Origin: Streptomyces sp. NBC_01214
GTDB taxonomy: Bacteria > Actinomycetota > Actinomycetes > Streptomycetales > Streptomycetaceae
Direction of reading: 5' to 3'
Assembly (NCBI RefSeq): GCF_026340975.1
Contig: NZ_JAPEOS010000003.1
Location: 1,984,001-2,048,000, forward strand
DNA length: 64,000 nucleotides
Shown piece after piece: positions 8,932 to 17,269 of the stretch; position 1 is the first letter of the stretch; every line of letters starts with the position of its first letter. The position numbers and the translations under genes are program-made. The notes beneath the pieces are model-generated. The model saw nothing but the letters and a program-made list of their open reading frames with translations, was not told the origin of the DNA and did not search any database.

Positions 8932-9797
8932 CTAACTATGCTGCCCTCCGCGTCGCCCGCGTCCGCGTCCCGGCTGTGGGTCTCCCCGATGGCGGCCTGC
9001 TCCCGCTCCACCCCCACCATGGCCCCCGGCGGGCCGGCTCCGGCCGAAGCCGCCGTCCCCGCCCACCGACAGCAGGCCGCGCCCACCAAGAGAGCGGGGC
9101 GCGGGCGCCCTGTCAGCGCCCAGCTCGGCGAGAGCGGCGAGCTGCGCCCGGTCGAGCCGGTCGCGGCGCTGCTTCTGATTGGCCAGCCACACCCCGACGC
9201 GGCGAACGTCCCCGCCTGGCAGCCGCTCGACGACGGCCCGCCCCGGCAGACCGCCCCCCGCGCGATGTACTGCCGCAGAGCCTCCAAGCCTCTCTGGAAG
9301 GCCTCTCCGCCCACGCGCGAACCGACAGCCGTAGCCGTCTTCGTCGCCGCCTTGCGGGCCCGCACAGCCTTCTTCACGCCGAGCCTGGCGAGCCGGTGCT
9401 GCTGTTCGGCGTTCAGCCGGTCCCAGCCCCTCCACTGCGAAGCGAGCCACCGTCCGACTCTTCCCCGTGCCGGGTCACGCCGGGGACGATCGCGGTCAGC
9501 CGCGCCCCGGAGGCGAGGAGCTGGGCGAGGTAGGCGTAGTGCCGCTGCCAGTCGATCGTCCATCCCAGCGTCCCCGGGTTCCAGTCCGGGTCGATCGCGG
9601 CGAGCGCCGCGGCCCGCCGCTGCGCCCGGTCGGGGTCCTTCCCCAGCCCACCCGGCCGGCGCACGTGGGTGAGCCACTGCCCGACGGCCTGGTCGAGCGC
9701 GGTGGCGCCCCGCGGCGCGGCCAGGGTCTCGTACAGCTGGTGGTAGGCCCGCGCCGCGCCGAGGTTGGCCTCGAAGCCGGGGTCGGCGATGTCCCAT
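8932..9797 (-). pseudogene. Telomere-type helicase C-terminal (HA-domain) pseudogene
   Basis: Three minus frames stitch together. From 9797 it reads DPGFEANLGAARAYHQLYETL, LDQAVGQWLTHVRRPGGLG, then DPDWNPGTLGWTIDWQRHYAYL. A shift near 9460 leads to WDRLNAEQQHRLARLGVKK. Another near 9260 leads to DVRRVGVWLANQKQRRDRL-AQLAALAELGAD. These are tandem helicase-associated domains as in the C-terminal third of Streptomyces SF2 helicases encoded near linear replicon ends. The ATPase part is missing; at 9800 the sequence switches to the tra-gene repeat. Clearly decayed. Confidence 0.7.
8970..9100. repeat. Diverged repeat shared with about 16711-16852
   Basis: The stretch beginning CGGCTGTGGGTCTCCCCGAT and continuing through the GCTCCCGCTCCAC and CAGGCCGCG blocks recurs at 16711-16852 with small indels. 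Here it is the tail of the helicase pseudogene (minus strand). At 16.7 kb it sits alone between an IS and an istB remnant. It marks duplicated helicase-flank DNA. Confidence 0.55.
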
Positions 9798-9799
9798 AC

Positions 9800-9948
9800 G
9801 ATGCTCTGCGGGGGAGTGTCAGTGGAGATTCGTCAGCTGGTTGTCAGCGGTGTAGCCCCAGTGACCTGGTAGTTCACACTGACGGGCCATGACGCGCTGG
9901 TGCTGACACGAGTGACGAATGGCCATGTGATTCTCAGGCCGACCATCA
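9800..9948 (+). repeat. 149-bp direct repeat, copy A: 3' end of a TraB/FtsK-like gene plus trailer
   Basis: Ungapped match to 15331-15479, with about 14 differences in 149 positions counted by eye. The first 72 bp encode the same peptide tail as copy B (MLCGGVSVEIRQL, then VSGVAPVTW and stop). Differences include conservative codon changes, so this is the 3' end of a second transfer gene fused to helicase debris. GTGTCAG and CTGACAC in the repeat form a conserved inverted pair. Confidence 0.75.
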
Positions 9949-10074
9949 GGCTTCGGCGGAGGCGCGGATCCGTGCGGCGACGGCACGCAGGTCCTTCTGT
10001 AGTCCCTGCCGCTGGGCCTCGTTCACGGCCTGGATCGTTTCGTCAGTGATGTCACCGGGTCTGCGTACGCGCAT
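9946..10074 (-). CDS. Small helical hypothetical protein
   Basis: 42 residues from ATG 10074 (GGTGGGG upstream) to TGA at 9946. The sequence is strongly amphipathic: DITDETIQAVNEAQRQGLQ, KDLRAVAARIRASAEA. It begins where the tra repeat ends. The frame is open further upstream, so the start is uncertain. No family known; it may be a small plasmid-borne regulator. Confidence 0.35.
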   Translation of the reverse strand: MRVRRPGDITDETIQAVNEAQRQGLQKDLRAVAARIRASAEA

Positions 10075-10109
10075 CGCCCCACCTTGGACGACCACCTCCG
10101 CCGATGGCC

Positions 10110-10790
10110 CTACCCGGAGGTCTCCAAGCCGGTCGCAGCCCCCGGGCAGAGCCCCGTTCGGGGTGCGAACGATTGCGTGATGACGCCTTTGGCACTGATG
10201 CTGAGGCGGGCCGGTTGCTGCCCGGTGGCGGGGACGCGGCGGCCAGTGGCTTGGAGGTCGTTCTCGTCGAAGGGTTCCAGGGTGTCGCGGCCCTCGGGCA
10301 TCACGTAGTGGTACCAGCAGCGGAGCAGGGGGTCGGGCTGGTCGGAGTCGTAGCCCGCACTGCGCACGACGGCTTCGGCTCCGGCCAGTCCCTCCGCACG
10401 GGCGTCGGCGCAGTCACGGATCACCACGATGTCACCGGCCCTGAACAAGGGCGGTGCGGAGGCTTCCTCCTCGCCGACCTGCACGCCGTATACCGCGGGG
10501 TGCTGAAACACACCGCCGTCTTTGGGCTGCTCCCAGTCCCGCCACAGGCCCTCCGGATCCTGCGCGCACCCTAGGGCGTGGAGGCAGTCCGCGGTGGTTC
10601 CGGAGGGTACGAGCGACACCTGGAACTCCAGCATTTCCGGAGTCCGCCAGTACGGCCCCTTTGCTGTGACGAGCACCTCGCCGTACGGCGAGAGGGCTGT
10701 GGTGAGCGCTTCGGTGAGCGTCGCACTGTCACTGGCCGAGGCCTGTGCCCAGATGTTCATCCAGATCCGGCGGAAGGGGGCTATGGGCAC
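10110..10790 (-). CDS. Hypothetical protein
   Basis: 226 residues from GTG 10790; an internal ATG at 10760 (MNIWAQASAS) is an equally good start. It has a mixed alpha/beta pattern: TLTEALTTALSPYGEVLVTA, MLEFQVSLVPSG, then FRAGDIVVIRDCADARAEGLAGAEAVV. The tail (RTGLCPGAATGLETSG) looks non-native, suggesting the original 3' end is gone. Base use fits the neighbourhood. It is divergent from the tra gene that follows. I do not recognise the family. Confidence 0.5.
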   Translation of the reverse strand: MPIAPFRRIWMNIWAQASASDSATLTEALTTALSPYGEVLVTAKGPYWRTPEMLEFQVSLVPSGTTADCLHALGCAQDPEGLWRDWEQPKDGGVFQHPAVYGVQVGEEEASAPPLFRAGDIVVIRDCADARAEGLAGAEAVVRSAGYDSDQPDPLLRCWYHYVMPEGRDTLEPFDENDLQATGRRVPATGQQPARLSISAKGVITQSFAPRTGLCPGAATGLETSG

Positions 10791-10954
10791 GGCGCAGTCA
10801 CATTCTTCGTGGTCAGAGGCGGTACCCCAGCGTATCCGCCGCGCAGCGCGGCTCTCTGTCGACCGACTTTATCCACAGGCGTACGGCCGTGAACTGGAGC
10901 TGTCCGGTTTCGGGGGTGAAGTGCCCGGACACACAGTGAAAGTGAGGCGCGGCC

Positions 10955-11254
10955 GTGGCGCAGAGCATGTTCGACAAGCAGCTGGAAGCAGACTCCGAGT
11001 CGGTGGCGCGGGGCATCGGAAGGATCCTCGCGGGCCGGGACCTGGACGGGATACGCAAGACCAACGCCACGTTCTGGCGGACGGGGACGCGGGTTCTGCC
11101 GAAGGTGAAGGGCCGTGTCCCGCCCCGCTCCTACCGGGCGCGGTGGCGGCGCCTGTCGTTCCATCTCGCGCTGGGGGCGGGGGTGGTGGAGAGCGGCTAC
11201 CTGGCCGGCCGGGACCCCGTGGCCACCGCGGAGAGCGTGTGGGAGGTGGGGGGG
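10955..11254 (+). pseudogene. TraB/FtsK-like conjugal translocase, N-terminal segment
   Basis: Starts at GTG 10955 behind GTGAGG. It encodes MAQSMFDKQLEADSE, a predicted N-terminal cytoplasmic and transmembrane-proximal part of a Streptomyces plasmid-transfer translocase. At about residue 100 (SVWEVGG) the frame runs into IS110. The protein continues at 12827 (IGAASAAAVDG). The joint GAGGTGGGGG/TATCGGC restores the codon series. Such proteins pump double-stranded plasmid DNA between mycelia. Confidence 0.65.
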
Positions 11255-12826
11255 TGTCTCTATGTCCTTCGTCAAGGAAGTGGTGCCTGGTATGCGGGTG
11301 TTTGGGGTGGTCATGCGGCGAGAGTGACGTCGGGGGTCCGGGATTCGTAGAAGGTGCCGTCGCGGAGCATGGCGAACAGGACGCTGATGCGTTGGCGGGC
11401 GAGGCGGAGGAGGGCCTGGGTGTGGGTTTTGCCGCGGGCTCGTTGCCGGTCGTAGTAGGCGCGGGAGGCCGGGTCGGCGTTCATGCAGGCGAAGGTGGAG
11501 AGGAACATTGCGCGTTTGAGCTGCCGGTTTCCGCCTCGTGGTGCGTGCTCACCATGGATCGAGGTTCCCGACGACCTGGTCGTGGGGGCGAGGCCGGCGT
11601 AGGAGGCGAGGTGGGCGGCACTGGCGAAGCCAGTGCCGTCGCCGACGGTGACCAGCAGGACGGCGGCGGTCCTGACTCCGACTCCCGGCATCGAAGTCAG
11701 GACCTGGTGAAGAGGGTGCGCCTCCAGCAGGCTGTTGATCTGGGCTTCCAGGGCCCGGCGCTGGTCGTGGACCGCGGCCAGCGAGCGGGCCAGCGACGGG
11801 ATGACCACGTCGAGGGTGCCGGTTCCCGGGACCACTACGGTCTGCTCGTCGAGGGCGTCGAAGACGTCGTCGATCAGCCGGGCGGCCATGCGCGGGGCCT
11901 TGGGCCGGATCACCTCGACGAGTCTGCGACGGCCGGCCTTCCGTAGTGCGGCCGGGGATCCGTAGCGCTCGAGGAGCCAGGTGACGGCGGCGTGGTCCAG
12001 GCGCGGGCCCAGCACCCGCTCGAGGCTGGGGTGGAACTGGGTCAGCAGCCCGCGGATCCGGTTGGTGGTGCGGGTGGCCTCGGCCGCGAGGTCCTGGTCG
12101 AAGCCGGTCAGCACCGTGAGCTCGGCGGTGATCTCGTCGGTCAGCTCCAGCGACCGCAGAGTGTGAGGTATCGTCCGGGCGGCGTCCGCGATGACCGCGG
12201 CGTCCTTCGCGTCGGTTTTCGCCTCTCCCGGATAGAGGTCGGCGATCCGTCGCATCGCGAGTCCGGGCAGGTAGGCGACCTCGCAGCCCGCATCGCGGGC
12301 GACGGTCAGGGGCAGGGCGCCGATCGAGGCGGGCTGGTCCACGATCACCAGGACAGTGCCGAACTTGGCCTTGAGTTTGTCGAACACGGCCCGCAGCTTC
12401 GGTTCGCTGTTGGGCATCGGCTTGTCGAAGACCTTCTTCCCGGCCGGCGTGAGCCCGTGGCCATGGTGGGCCGTCTTGCCGACGTCCATCCCGAGGAAGA
12501 CGCCTATGCCTTCGGTGTCTAACATCGCACGACTCCAGAGGTGTTGACCGTGCCGGCCTTGGCGGTGGCACCGTGCTCGCGCATCCACGTTATGCAGACC
12601 TGCCGCCCACGTCTCTGCCCGGCATTGCGCCGGGCCGGGCGGTGGCCGGGTCTCTCATCAGCGTCTCCGACGGCACCTCCCGGGCCCGGCGACACCACCC
12701 CCCAGGTCATTCGTTCGACAGAGGGGACACAGTCATACCGGGCCCGGAGGCCAGCAGCCCCATTGCAGGACCGCGAAAAACATAACGGGGGAGACCCACA
12801 ACCAGACCCTCGCGATGCCGGGGTCC
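11255..12826 (-). mobile_element. IS110-family insertion sequence
   Basis: About 1.57 kb inserted in the TraB-like gene, with boundaries set by where the host protein breaks off and resumes (GGGGGG|TGTCTC at left, GGGTCC|GGGGTATC at right). No inverted ends or clear target duplication are seen, as expected for IS110. It carries one intact transposase. The 3'-side spacer of about 300 bp (12526-12826) is the long non-coding end typical of the family, which in some members encodes a bridge RNA. Confidence 0.75.
11311..12525 (-). CDS. IS110-family transposase (DEDD + Transposase_20)
   Basis: 404 residues, starting at ATG 12525 behind GGAG at 8-9 bp; the frame is open further up but that start lacks a ribosome site. 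The RuvC-like N-terminal domain shows GMDVGKTAHH (first Asp), VIVDQPASIGAL and KTDAKDAAVIADAA (DxxD). The C-terminal domain has the TSMPGVGVRTAAVLL helix-hairpin-helix and ASYAGLAPTTRSSG with the catalytic-serine region, GNRQLKRAMF. Full length and uninterrupted, so probably active. Confidence 0.93.
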   Translation of the reverse strand: MLDTEGIGVFLGMDVGKTAHHGHGLTPAGKKVFDKPMPNSEPKLRAVFDKLKAKFGTVLVIVDQPASIGALPLTVARDAGCEVAYLPGLAMRRIADLYPGEAKTDAKDAAVIADAARTIPHTLRSLELTDEITAELTVLTGFDQDLAAEATRTTNRIRGLLTQFHPSLERVLGPRLDHAAVTWLLERYGSPAALRKAGRRRLVEVIRPKAPRMAARLIDDVFDALDEQTVVVPGTGTLDVVIPSLARSLAAVHDQRRALEAQINSLLEAHPLHQVLTSMPGVGVRTAAVLLVTVGDGTGFASAAHLASYAGLAPTTRSSGTSIHGEHAPRGGNRQLKRAMFLSTFACMNADPASRAYYDRQRARGKTHTQALLRLARQRISVLFAMLRDGTFYESRTPDVTLAA

Positions 12827-13702
12827 GGGGTATCGGCGCGGCGTCGGCCGCGGCGGTGGACGGTGTGGCGTACGTGTGGCTGACCCGTGAGCGCCGGGAG
12901 CTGATGCACGAGTGGGTGATCCCGCTGCACGAGGCGCTGGCGGGACCGCTCGGGCCGGCCGAGCAGGCCGACCCGCGCCGCTACCTCCACATCCCGAAGA
13001 ACATTGCGACGACGACGCGGAGATCCGTATCGACTTGCCCGCGAGCCTTGCGTTCTCCCGCGAGGCCGTTGCCTATTTGGTGGAGCACAAGCTCGCCCTG
13101 GAGGGCGTCACGTTCGCCCGGCACCCGGCCGGGTCCAAGCCGTACGCGCGGGTGAAGAAGACCCGCCGCCCCCCGGCCCCTCGGCGAAGGCCCCCTTCAA
13201 GGACCCCACGATCCGGGAGCTGGTGGCGCGGGCACCGCAGTCCGCGCCCGTCATCGGGATCGGCGCCGGAGACCAGGTCGTCACGGTGGACCTGGACGCC
13301 GAAATCCCCGCACATCCTCGTCAACGCCTCTACGGGCGGCGGCAAGTCGGTCACCCTGGGCGCCATCGCCTGCCAGATGCTCCACCACGGTGCGCGCGTG
13401 TTCGTCCTGGACACCAAGAAGATCTCCCACCCGTGGGCCCACGGCATCGACGGCGTTACCTACTGCCGCGACATCGCCGACATCCACGACCAGCTCATCG
13501 CCCTCGGCCAGATGGGCCAGATCGGCCGCCAGCGAACCCGGATCGCCGCCGCCCTGGGCATCGACGCCGACCCCACGGCCATCGGACTGCGCATCCTGAA
13601 CCTCCTCGAGGAGATCAACGCGACGCTGCGGCAGCTCGCCCGCTCCTGGGAGAAGATCCGCGAGTCCGGCGACCCGAAGGTCTCCCCGGCCGTCGACGCG
13701 CT
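12827..13702 (+). pseudogene. TraB/FtsK-like translocase, central ATPase segment, frameshifted
   Basis: Continues the product begun at 10955. It reads VAYVWLTRERRELMHEWVIPLHEALAGPLG, changes frame near 13000 (AEIRIDLPASLAFSREAVAYL), again near 13180 (DPTIRELVARAPQSAPVIGIG) and again near 13310 (NASTGGGKSVTLGAIACQML). The last contains the Walker A GxxGxGKS-type loop of FtsK/HerA ATPases. FVLDTKKISHPWA is next and fits the region around Walker B. At 13702 (AVDAL) it is cut by an IS5-type element. At least three frameshifts mean it is dead. Confidence 0.75.
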
Positions 13703-14645
13703 CAGGGCCTGTCCGACGGATCATGTGACCTGTCCCGGGTTCAAGTCGTTGGCATGTTCATGGGGCGGGGAGATCTCACGAATGAGGAATGGTTGCGGCT
13801 GAAGCAGCATCTGCCGAAGTGCGGGCAGCGGGGCTGGCGTTGGGACAGTCATCGCAGGTGATCAACGGGATTCTCTTCCGACAGCGCACCGGGGTGCCGT
13901 GGCGGGATCTGCCTGCGCGTTTCGGCAAGTGGAAGACTGTGTACGAGCGGCACAGGCGCTGGTCTGCGGACGGCATGTGCGAGAGGATCTTCAAGGCCGT
14001 CCTGGCCGACGCGGACGCGACGGGCTGCATCGACTGGTCGATGGCGAGCGTGGATTCAACGTCCTGCCGCGCTCACCAGAACGCCGCCGGAGCACGCAAG
14101 AAGCCACCCCGGGTTCCGGGAAGACGGACGCCCCGGCAGCACCGCCCCGATGAGGGGCTCGGACGCTCCCGGGACGGGCTGACCTGCAAGATTCATCTGC
14201 TTGGTGAGGGGGGTGCCGGCCTCTCGCCTTCCTCATCACGCCGGGTCAGTGGGGCGACGCACCGCAGCTCGTTCCCGTGATGGAGCGTGTCCGTGTCGCC
14301 CGCCCGGACGGTGGACGCCCCCGGACCCGGCCCGATCAACTCGGCGGTGACAAGGCGTATTCATCCCGGCGGAACCGCCGCTACCTGCGCCGACGCCAGA
14401 TCAAGCACATCATCCCCGAACCGAAGAACCAGCGGGCCAACCGCCAGCACCGCGGCAGCAGGGGCGGCCGGCCCACCGGCTTCGACACGACGATCTACAA
14501 GCGCAGGAACGAAGTGGAACGCACCATCAACGCGCTCAAGAACTCCCGGGCGGTCGCGACGAGATACGACAAGAGGGCCTACATCTTTCACGGCACCGTC
14601 ACCGTCGCAGCCATTCGGCTCTGGCTCCGGTCCCTATCGGAGTGA
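13703..14645 (+). mobile_element. IS5-family element, right end missing
   Basis: The left end is inferred at the host break, followed by AGGGCCTGTCCGACGGATC, a typical terminal sequence of this Streptomyces IS group. The element contains a broken transposase. No matching inverted end occurs after its stop at 14645; unrelated sequence (the DUF6506 gene) follows directly, so the right terminus was lost. Confidence 0.6.
13754..14645 (+). pseudogene. IS5-family transposase, two frameshifts
   Basis: Begins MFMGRGDLTNEEWLRLKQHLP and shifts at about 13860 into VINGILFRQRTGVPWRDLPARFG, the DUF4096 part, then WSMASVDSTSCRAHQ (first catalytic Asp). A second shift near 14225-14277 leads to LGGDKAYSSRRNRRYLRRR (second Asp) and NEVERTINALKNSRAVATRYDKR (Glu helix). 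One shift is normal for the family; two are not, so it is probably inactive. Confidence 0.75.
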
Positions 14646-14660
14646 AGGAGCTGGCACCCG

Positions 14661-14960
14661 TCACGAGAAAATCGCATGCACCTGATCGACCGCTTCGGGT
14701 CCGTAGCCAACCGCGCCCACGGGGACGGCGCCGTTGATCGCCTCGATCACACGCCCGGCCCATACCGGCCCGAATCCCCCGCACAGTTCAATCAGCTGCA
14801 CTCCCTCGCCCACCAGGCGGCGCGCGGCCTCGATGCACTCCTCGGGCTTCGCTACCCCGACGAACACACTGCGGCACGTACCCGTGTCCACGACGCTGAA
14901 ATCGCCACCTGCCGCGCTGCCGTCCGCCGTGTAGATGAACCCCCAGTGTGTGAGCGCCAT
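14661..14960 (-). CDS. DUF6506 family protein
   Basis: 99 residues from ATG 14960, behind a perfect AGGAGG nine bases upstream. Landmarks are MALTHWGFIYTADG, DTGTCRSVFVGV, EGVQLIELCGGFGPVWAGRV and VPVGAVGYGPEAVDQVHAIF, the near-complete DUF6506 signature. The family is widespread in actinobacteria and its function is unknown. It is the only intact host gene between two pieces of the TraB pseudogene, so it arrived with a rearrangement. The strong ribosome site and clean frame suggest it is expressed. Confidence 0.85.
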   Translation of the reverse strand: MALTHWGFIYTADGSAAGGDFSVVDTGTCRSVFVGVAKPEECIEAARRLVGEGVQLIELCGGFGPVWAGRVIEAINGAVPVGAVGYGPEAVDQVHAIFS

Positions 14961-15106
14961 ACGTATCAACCTCCTGTGATCGTCAGAGCCACCAGCCAAG
15001 CAGAGCCAGGGCGGGAATGGCCTGGAACGGAGACAAGCCGTGAGTGATTTACGCCGCACTCCGGATGCCCGCACCGTCGGAGTACAGCAACACGGCCCGC
15101 TAGCGC

Positions 15107-15403
15107 ATGATCCGCCGGACAGCTCCCAACGAGATCCTCTACATGGGCCGTCAGCTGCGCATGCACGTCCTGCTGGTCGCGCAGTCCGCGACCGCCCGCG
15201 CGCTCGGGGGCCCGGAGGTCCGCGAGCAGTTCTCCACCCGCATCCTCGCCCGCTACAGCGTCAACGCCTGGCGCATGCTCGCTCCCGAGGTCCACCCGGC
15301 GCCGAAGTCGACCAAGCACCGGAGGCACGTGATGCTCTGCGGGGGAGTGTCAGGGGAGATCCGTCAGCTGGCAGTCAGCGGTGTAGCCCCAGCGACCTGG
15401 TAG
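15107..15403 (+). pseudogene. TraB/FtsK-like translocase, C-terminal segment
   Basis: Encodes RRTAPNEILYMGRQLRMHVLLVAQSATARALGG, then EQFSTRILARYSVNAWRMLAPEVHP, the sensor/arginine-finger side of an FtsK-type motor, and ends in the MLCGG..APATW tail at 15403. The first codons in this frame follow DUF6506-side DNA, so part of the ATPase (after Walker B) was deleted between 13702 and here. The last 72 bp are copy B of the 149-bp repeat. Confidence 0.7.
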
Positions 15404-15479
15404 TTCACACGGACAGGCCGTGACGCACTGGTGCTGACACGAGTGACGAAGGGCCACGTCATTCTCACGCCGCCCATCA
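15331..15479 (+). repeat. 149-bp direct repeat, copy B (TraB 3' end plus trailer)
   Basis: Ungapped partner of 9800-9948. It covers the last 24 codons of the transfer gene and about 76 bp of trailer. The GTGTCAG/CTGACAC pair is preserved. Beyond 15479 the two loci differ: here a small plasmid-type gene follows, there a different small frame on the other strand. Confidence 0.75.
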
Positions 15480-15490
15480 CGTCGGCCTGC

Positions 15491-15650
15491 ATGTCTGATC
15501 CCGCAGTCCCGCCTTTGGTGTGGCTCACGCTCCCCGACGGCCAGGAGGTCAGGGCCGGGCTCCATGAGCGCCGCTGGACCGGGCGGATGGCGCTACCGGG
15601 TCGGGGTGCCGCTCTGGTCCGTCACCGCAAACAGGCGAAATGACATCTGA
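15491..15650 (+). pseudogene. Small plasmid-type hypothetical protein, frameshifted
   Basis: From ATG 15491 the frame reads MSDPAVPPLVWLTLPDGQEV and HERRW; near 15585 the sense shifts to GGWRYRVGVPLWSVTANRR, ending at 15650. The restored ~53-residue product resembles small proteins often found beside Streptomyces transfer genes (W-TLPDGQEV, RYxVGVPxW). One indel breaks it. It lies directly after the TraB tail, as expected for a plasmid or integrative-element operon. Confidence 0.5.
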
Positions 15651-15766
15651 TGCGATACCCGAGGGTCTGGTCTGGCTCGCCGATGGGGGGATGGCTTCAA
15701 AGCCGAGGGACCGCGGCATGCTGACTTGACGTCATCTCATTTGGTGAGTTGGATAGGCTGGCGGCC

Positions 15767-16126
15767 GTGGCGGGGATCGTTGAGCGGCTGGTGCCGGATG
15801 AGTTGTGGATGTTGTTCCAACGGGTTGTGCCGGAGGCGCCTTCGCGGCCGCAGGGCGGTGGCCGGCGTCGGCACAGTGATCGGGAAGTGCTGGCCGCGAT
15901 CATGTTCGTGGCCACGTCGGGCTGCACATGGCAGCAGTTGCCGAAGGCGTCGTTCGGGCCGTCGGGGGCGACAGCCCACCGGCGTTTCACCGAGTGGACG
16001 AAGGCACGGGTCTGGGCCAAGCTGCACCGCCTCGTCCTTGACGAGCTCGGCGCCCAAGGTGAGCTGGACTGGTCCCGCTGCGCGATCGACTCGGTGAACA
16101 TGCGGGCCCTGAAAAGGGGGACCTGA
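15767..16126 (+). CDS. IS5-family transposase, OrfA, copy 2
   Basis: 119 residues from GTG 15767 (MAGIVERLVPDELWMLF), with the DUF4096 motif TSGCTWQQLP and ending RALKRGT after the A4G5 run. Same length and start as copy 1. Expected to be joined to OrfB by -1 frameshifting. Confidence 0.85.
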   Translation: MAGIVERLVPDELWMLFQRVVPEAPSRPQGGGRRRHSDREVLAAIMFVATSGCTWQQLPKASFGPSGATAHRRFTEWTKARVWAKLHRLVLDELGAQGELDWSRCAIDSVNMRALKRGT

Positions 16127-16173
16127 CGGGTCCGAATCCTGTCGACCGGGGCAAGTACGGCTCGAAGATCCAC

Positions 16174-16575
16174 TTGATCACCGAGCGGACCGGTCTGCCC
16201 TTGTCCGTCGGTATCTCAGGGGCGAACGTGCACGACAGCCAGGCACTTGAACCCCTCGTCCGCGGCATACCGCCCATCCGTTCCCGCCGTGGACGCCGAC
16301 GGCGCAAGCCCGGCAAGCTCCATGCAGACAAGGGCTATGACTACGCCCACCTGCGGAAATGGTTACGTCAGCGCGGCATCACACACCGCATCGCCCGCAA
16401 GGGCATCGAGCCCTCGCAGCGGCTCGGACGTCACCGCTGGACCATAGAACGAACCATGGCCTGGCTCGCCGGCTGTCGCCGACTCCACCGCCGCTACGAA
16501 CGCAAGGCCGAGCACTTCCTCGCCTTCACCAGCATCGCCTGCACCCTCATCTGCTACCGCCGACTCGCCAAATGA
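16174..16575 (+). CDS. IS5-family transposase, OrfB, copy 2
   Basis: 133 residues from the first ATG, open upstream to the slippery run. HADKGYDYAHLRKWL and RHRWTIERTMAWLAG carry the DDE landmarks. Intact; the 3' end overlaps the right inverted repeat. Confidence 0.85.
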   Translation: MITERTGLPLSVGISGANVHDSQALEPLVRGIPPIRSRRGRRRRKPGKLHADKGYDYAHLRKWLRQRGITHRIARKGIEPSQRLGRHRWTIERTMAWLAGCRRLHRRYERKAEHFLAFTSIACTLICYRRLAK

Positions 16576-16710
16576 GATGACTTCTTAGGCACCGGCGGCC
16601 GAGCCGGTAGGGTGCGACTTCGCCCCAAAAACCGTTGCCGTCGAGCGCCTTGCCCCGCTCAGGGAAGCGCTTGGGGTGCCACGGGCCCTGACCGGGAGCC
16701 TCACATGGCC

Positions 16711-16852
16711 CCGGCTGTGGGTCTCCCCGATGGCGGCCCGCTCCCGCTCCACCATCACCCCCACCGTGGCCCCCGGTGTGCCGGCCCCGGTCGCAGCCGC
16801 CGTCCCCACCCACCGGCAACAGGCCGCGTCCACCAGGGGTGCGGGACGCGGC
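16711..16852. repeat. Helicase-flank repeat, second copy
   Basis: Diverged copy of 8970-9100 (CGGCTGTGGGTCTCCCCGAT and following blocks, with small insertions such as an extra CAT). It lies between IS copy 2 and the istB remnant with no open gene of its own. The remaining bases of 16585-17060 hold no gene I can support. Confidence 0.5.
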
Positions 16853-17060
16853 CGGTAGGCGCTGGACAGAGGGAGCAGTGGTGATGAGGGGCAGGCAGCG
16901 CCGTGCTGGCGGGGACGGCGGCGCCGCGTGCGACCTGTGGGCCGACCGGGCCGGGCGTGAGACCGTCGCCTTGTCCTTGAGCCTGCCGGCCGCAACGGTG
17001 GTGCTGGCCGGTGCGAGGCGCGCGGGCACCCTGCTGCTCGAACTTCGTCCGGCTCAGGCA

Positions 17061-17268
17061 TCGCTGTAAGGCGACGGTCTCTCGGCGGGTGATCTCGTCC
17101 TGACACAGGACCTGGAGGAAGTCCAGGTGGCCCAGTTCCCCGCCGTGGGCCTGGGCCAGGCGGGCATCAAGGGTCTCCAGCAGCCCGATACGGGCCCGTT
17201 CCAGCCGGGCTTGGTGCCGGTAGACGGGCCCGTACCATCGCTGCTGCGCGACCGGGCGGCCGCAGAAT
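17061..17268 (-). pseudogene. IstB-type IS21 helper ATPase, N-terminal remnant
   Basis: Minus-strand reading gives YRHQARLERARIGLLETLD, AHGGELGHLDFLQVLCQDEI and RETVALQRCLSRTKFEQQG. This matches the N-terminal helical region of IstB/DnaC-like transposition helpers. The AAA+ domain is absent; frames fail after the last motif. It supports a past IS21-family insertion, as do the orphan terminal repeats at 3221. Confidence 0.55.
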
Positions 17269-17269
17269 T

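Larger units (their letters stand above)
15728..16584 (+). mobile_element. IS5-family (IS427-like) insertion sequence, copy 2, 857 bp
   Basis: The same element as 150-1007 in opposite orientation. Ends are GACGTCATCTCATTTGG and, inward from the right, GAAGTCATCTCATTTGG. The flanks are CTT and TTA, so no clean 3-bp target duplication remains; a base may be lost at the left joint. Both transposase frames and the A4G5 frameshift site (16112-16120) are intact. The two copies invite inversion of the 15 kb between them. Confidence 0.9.
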
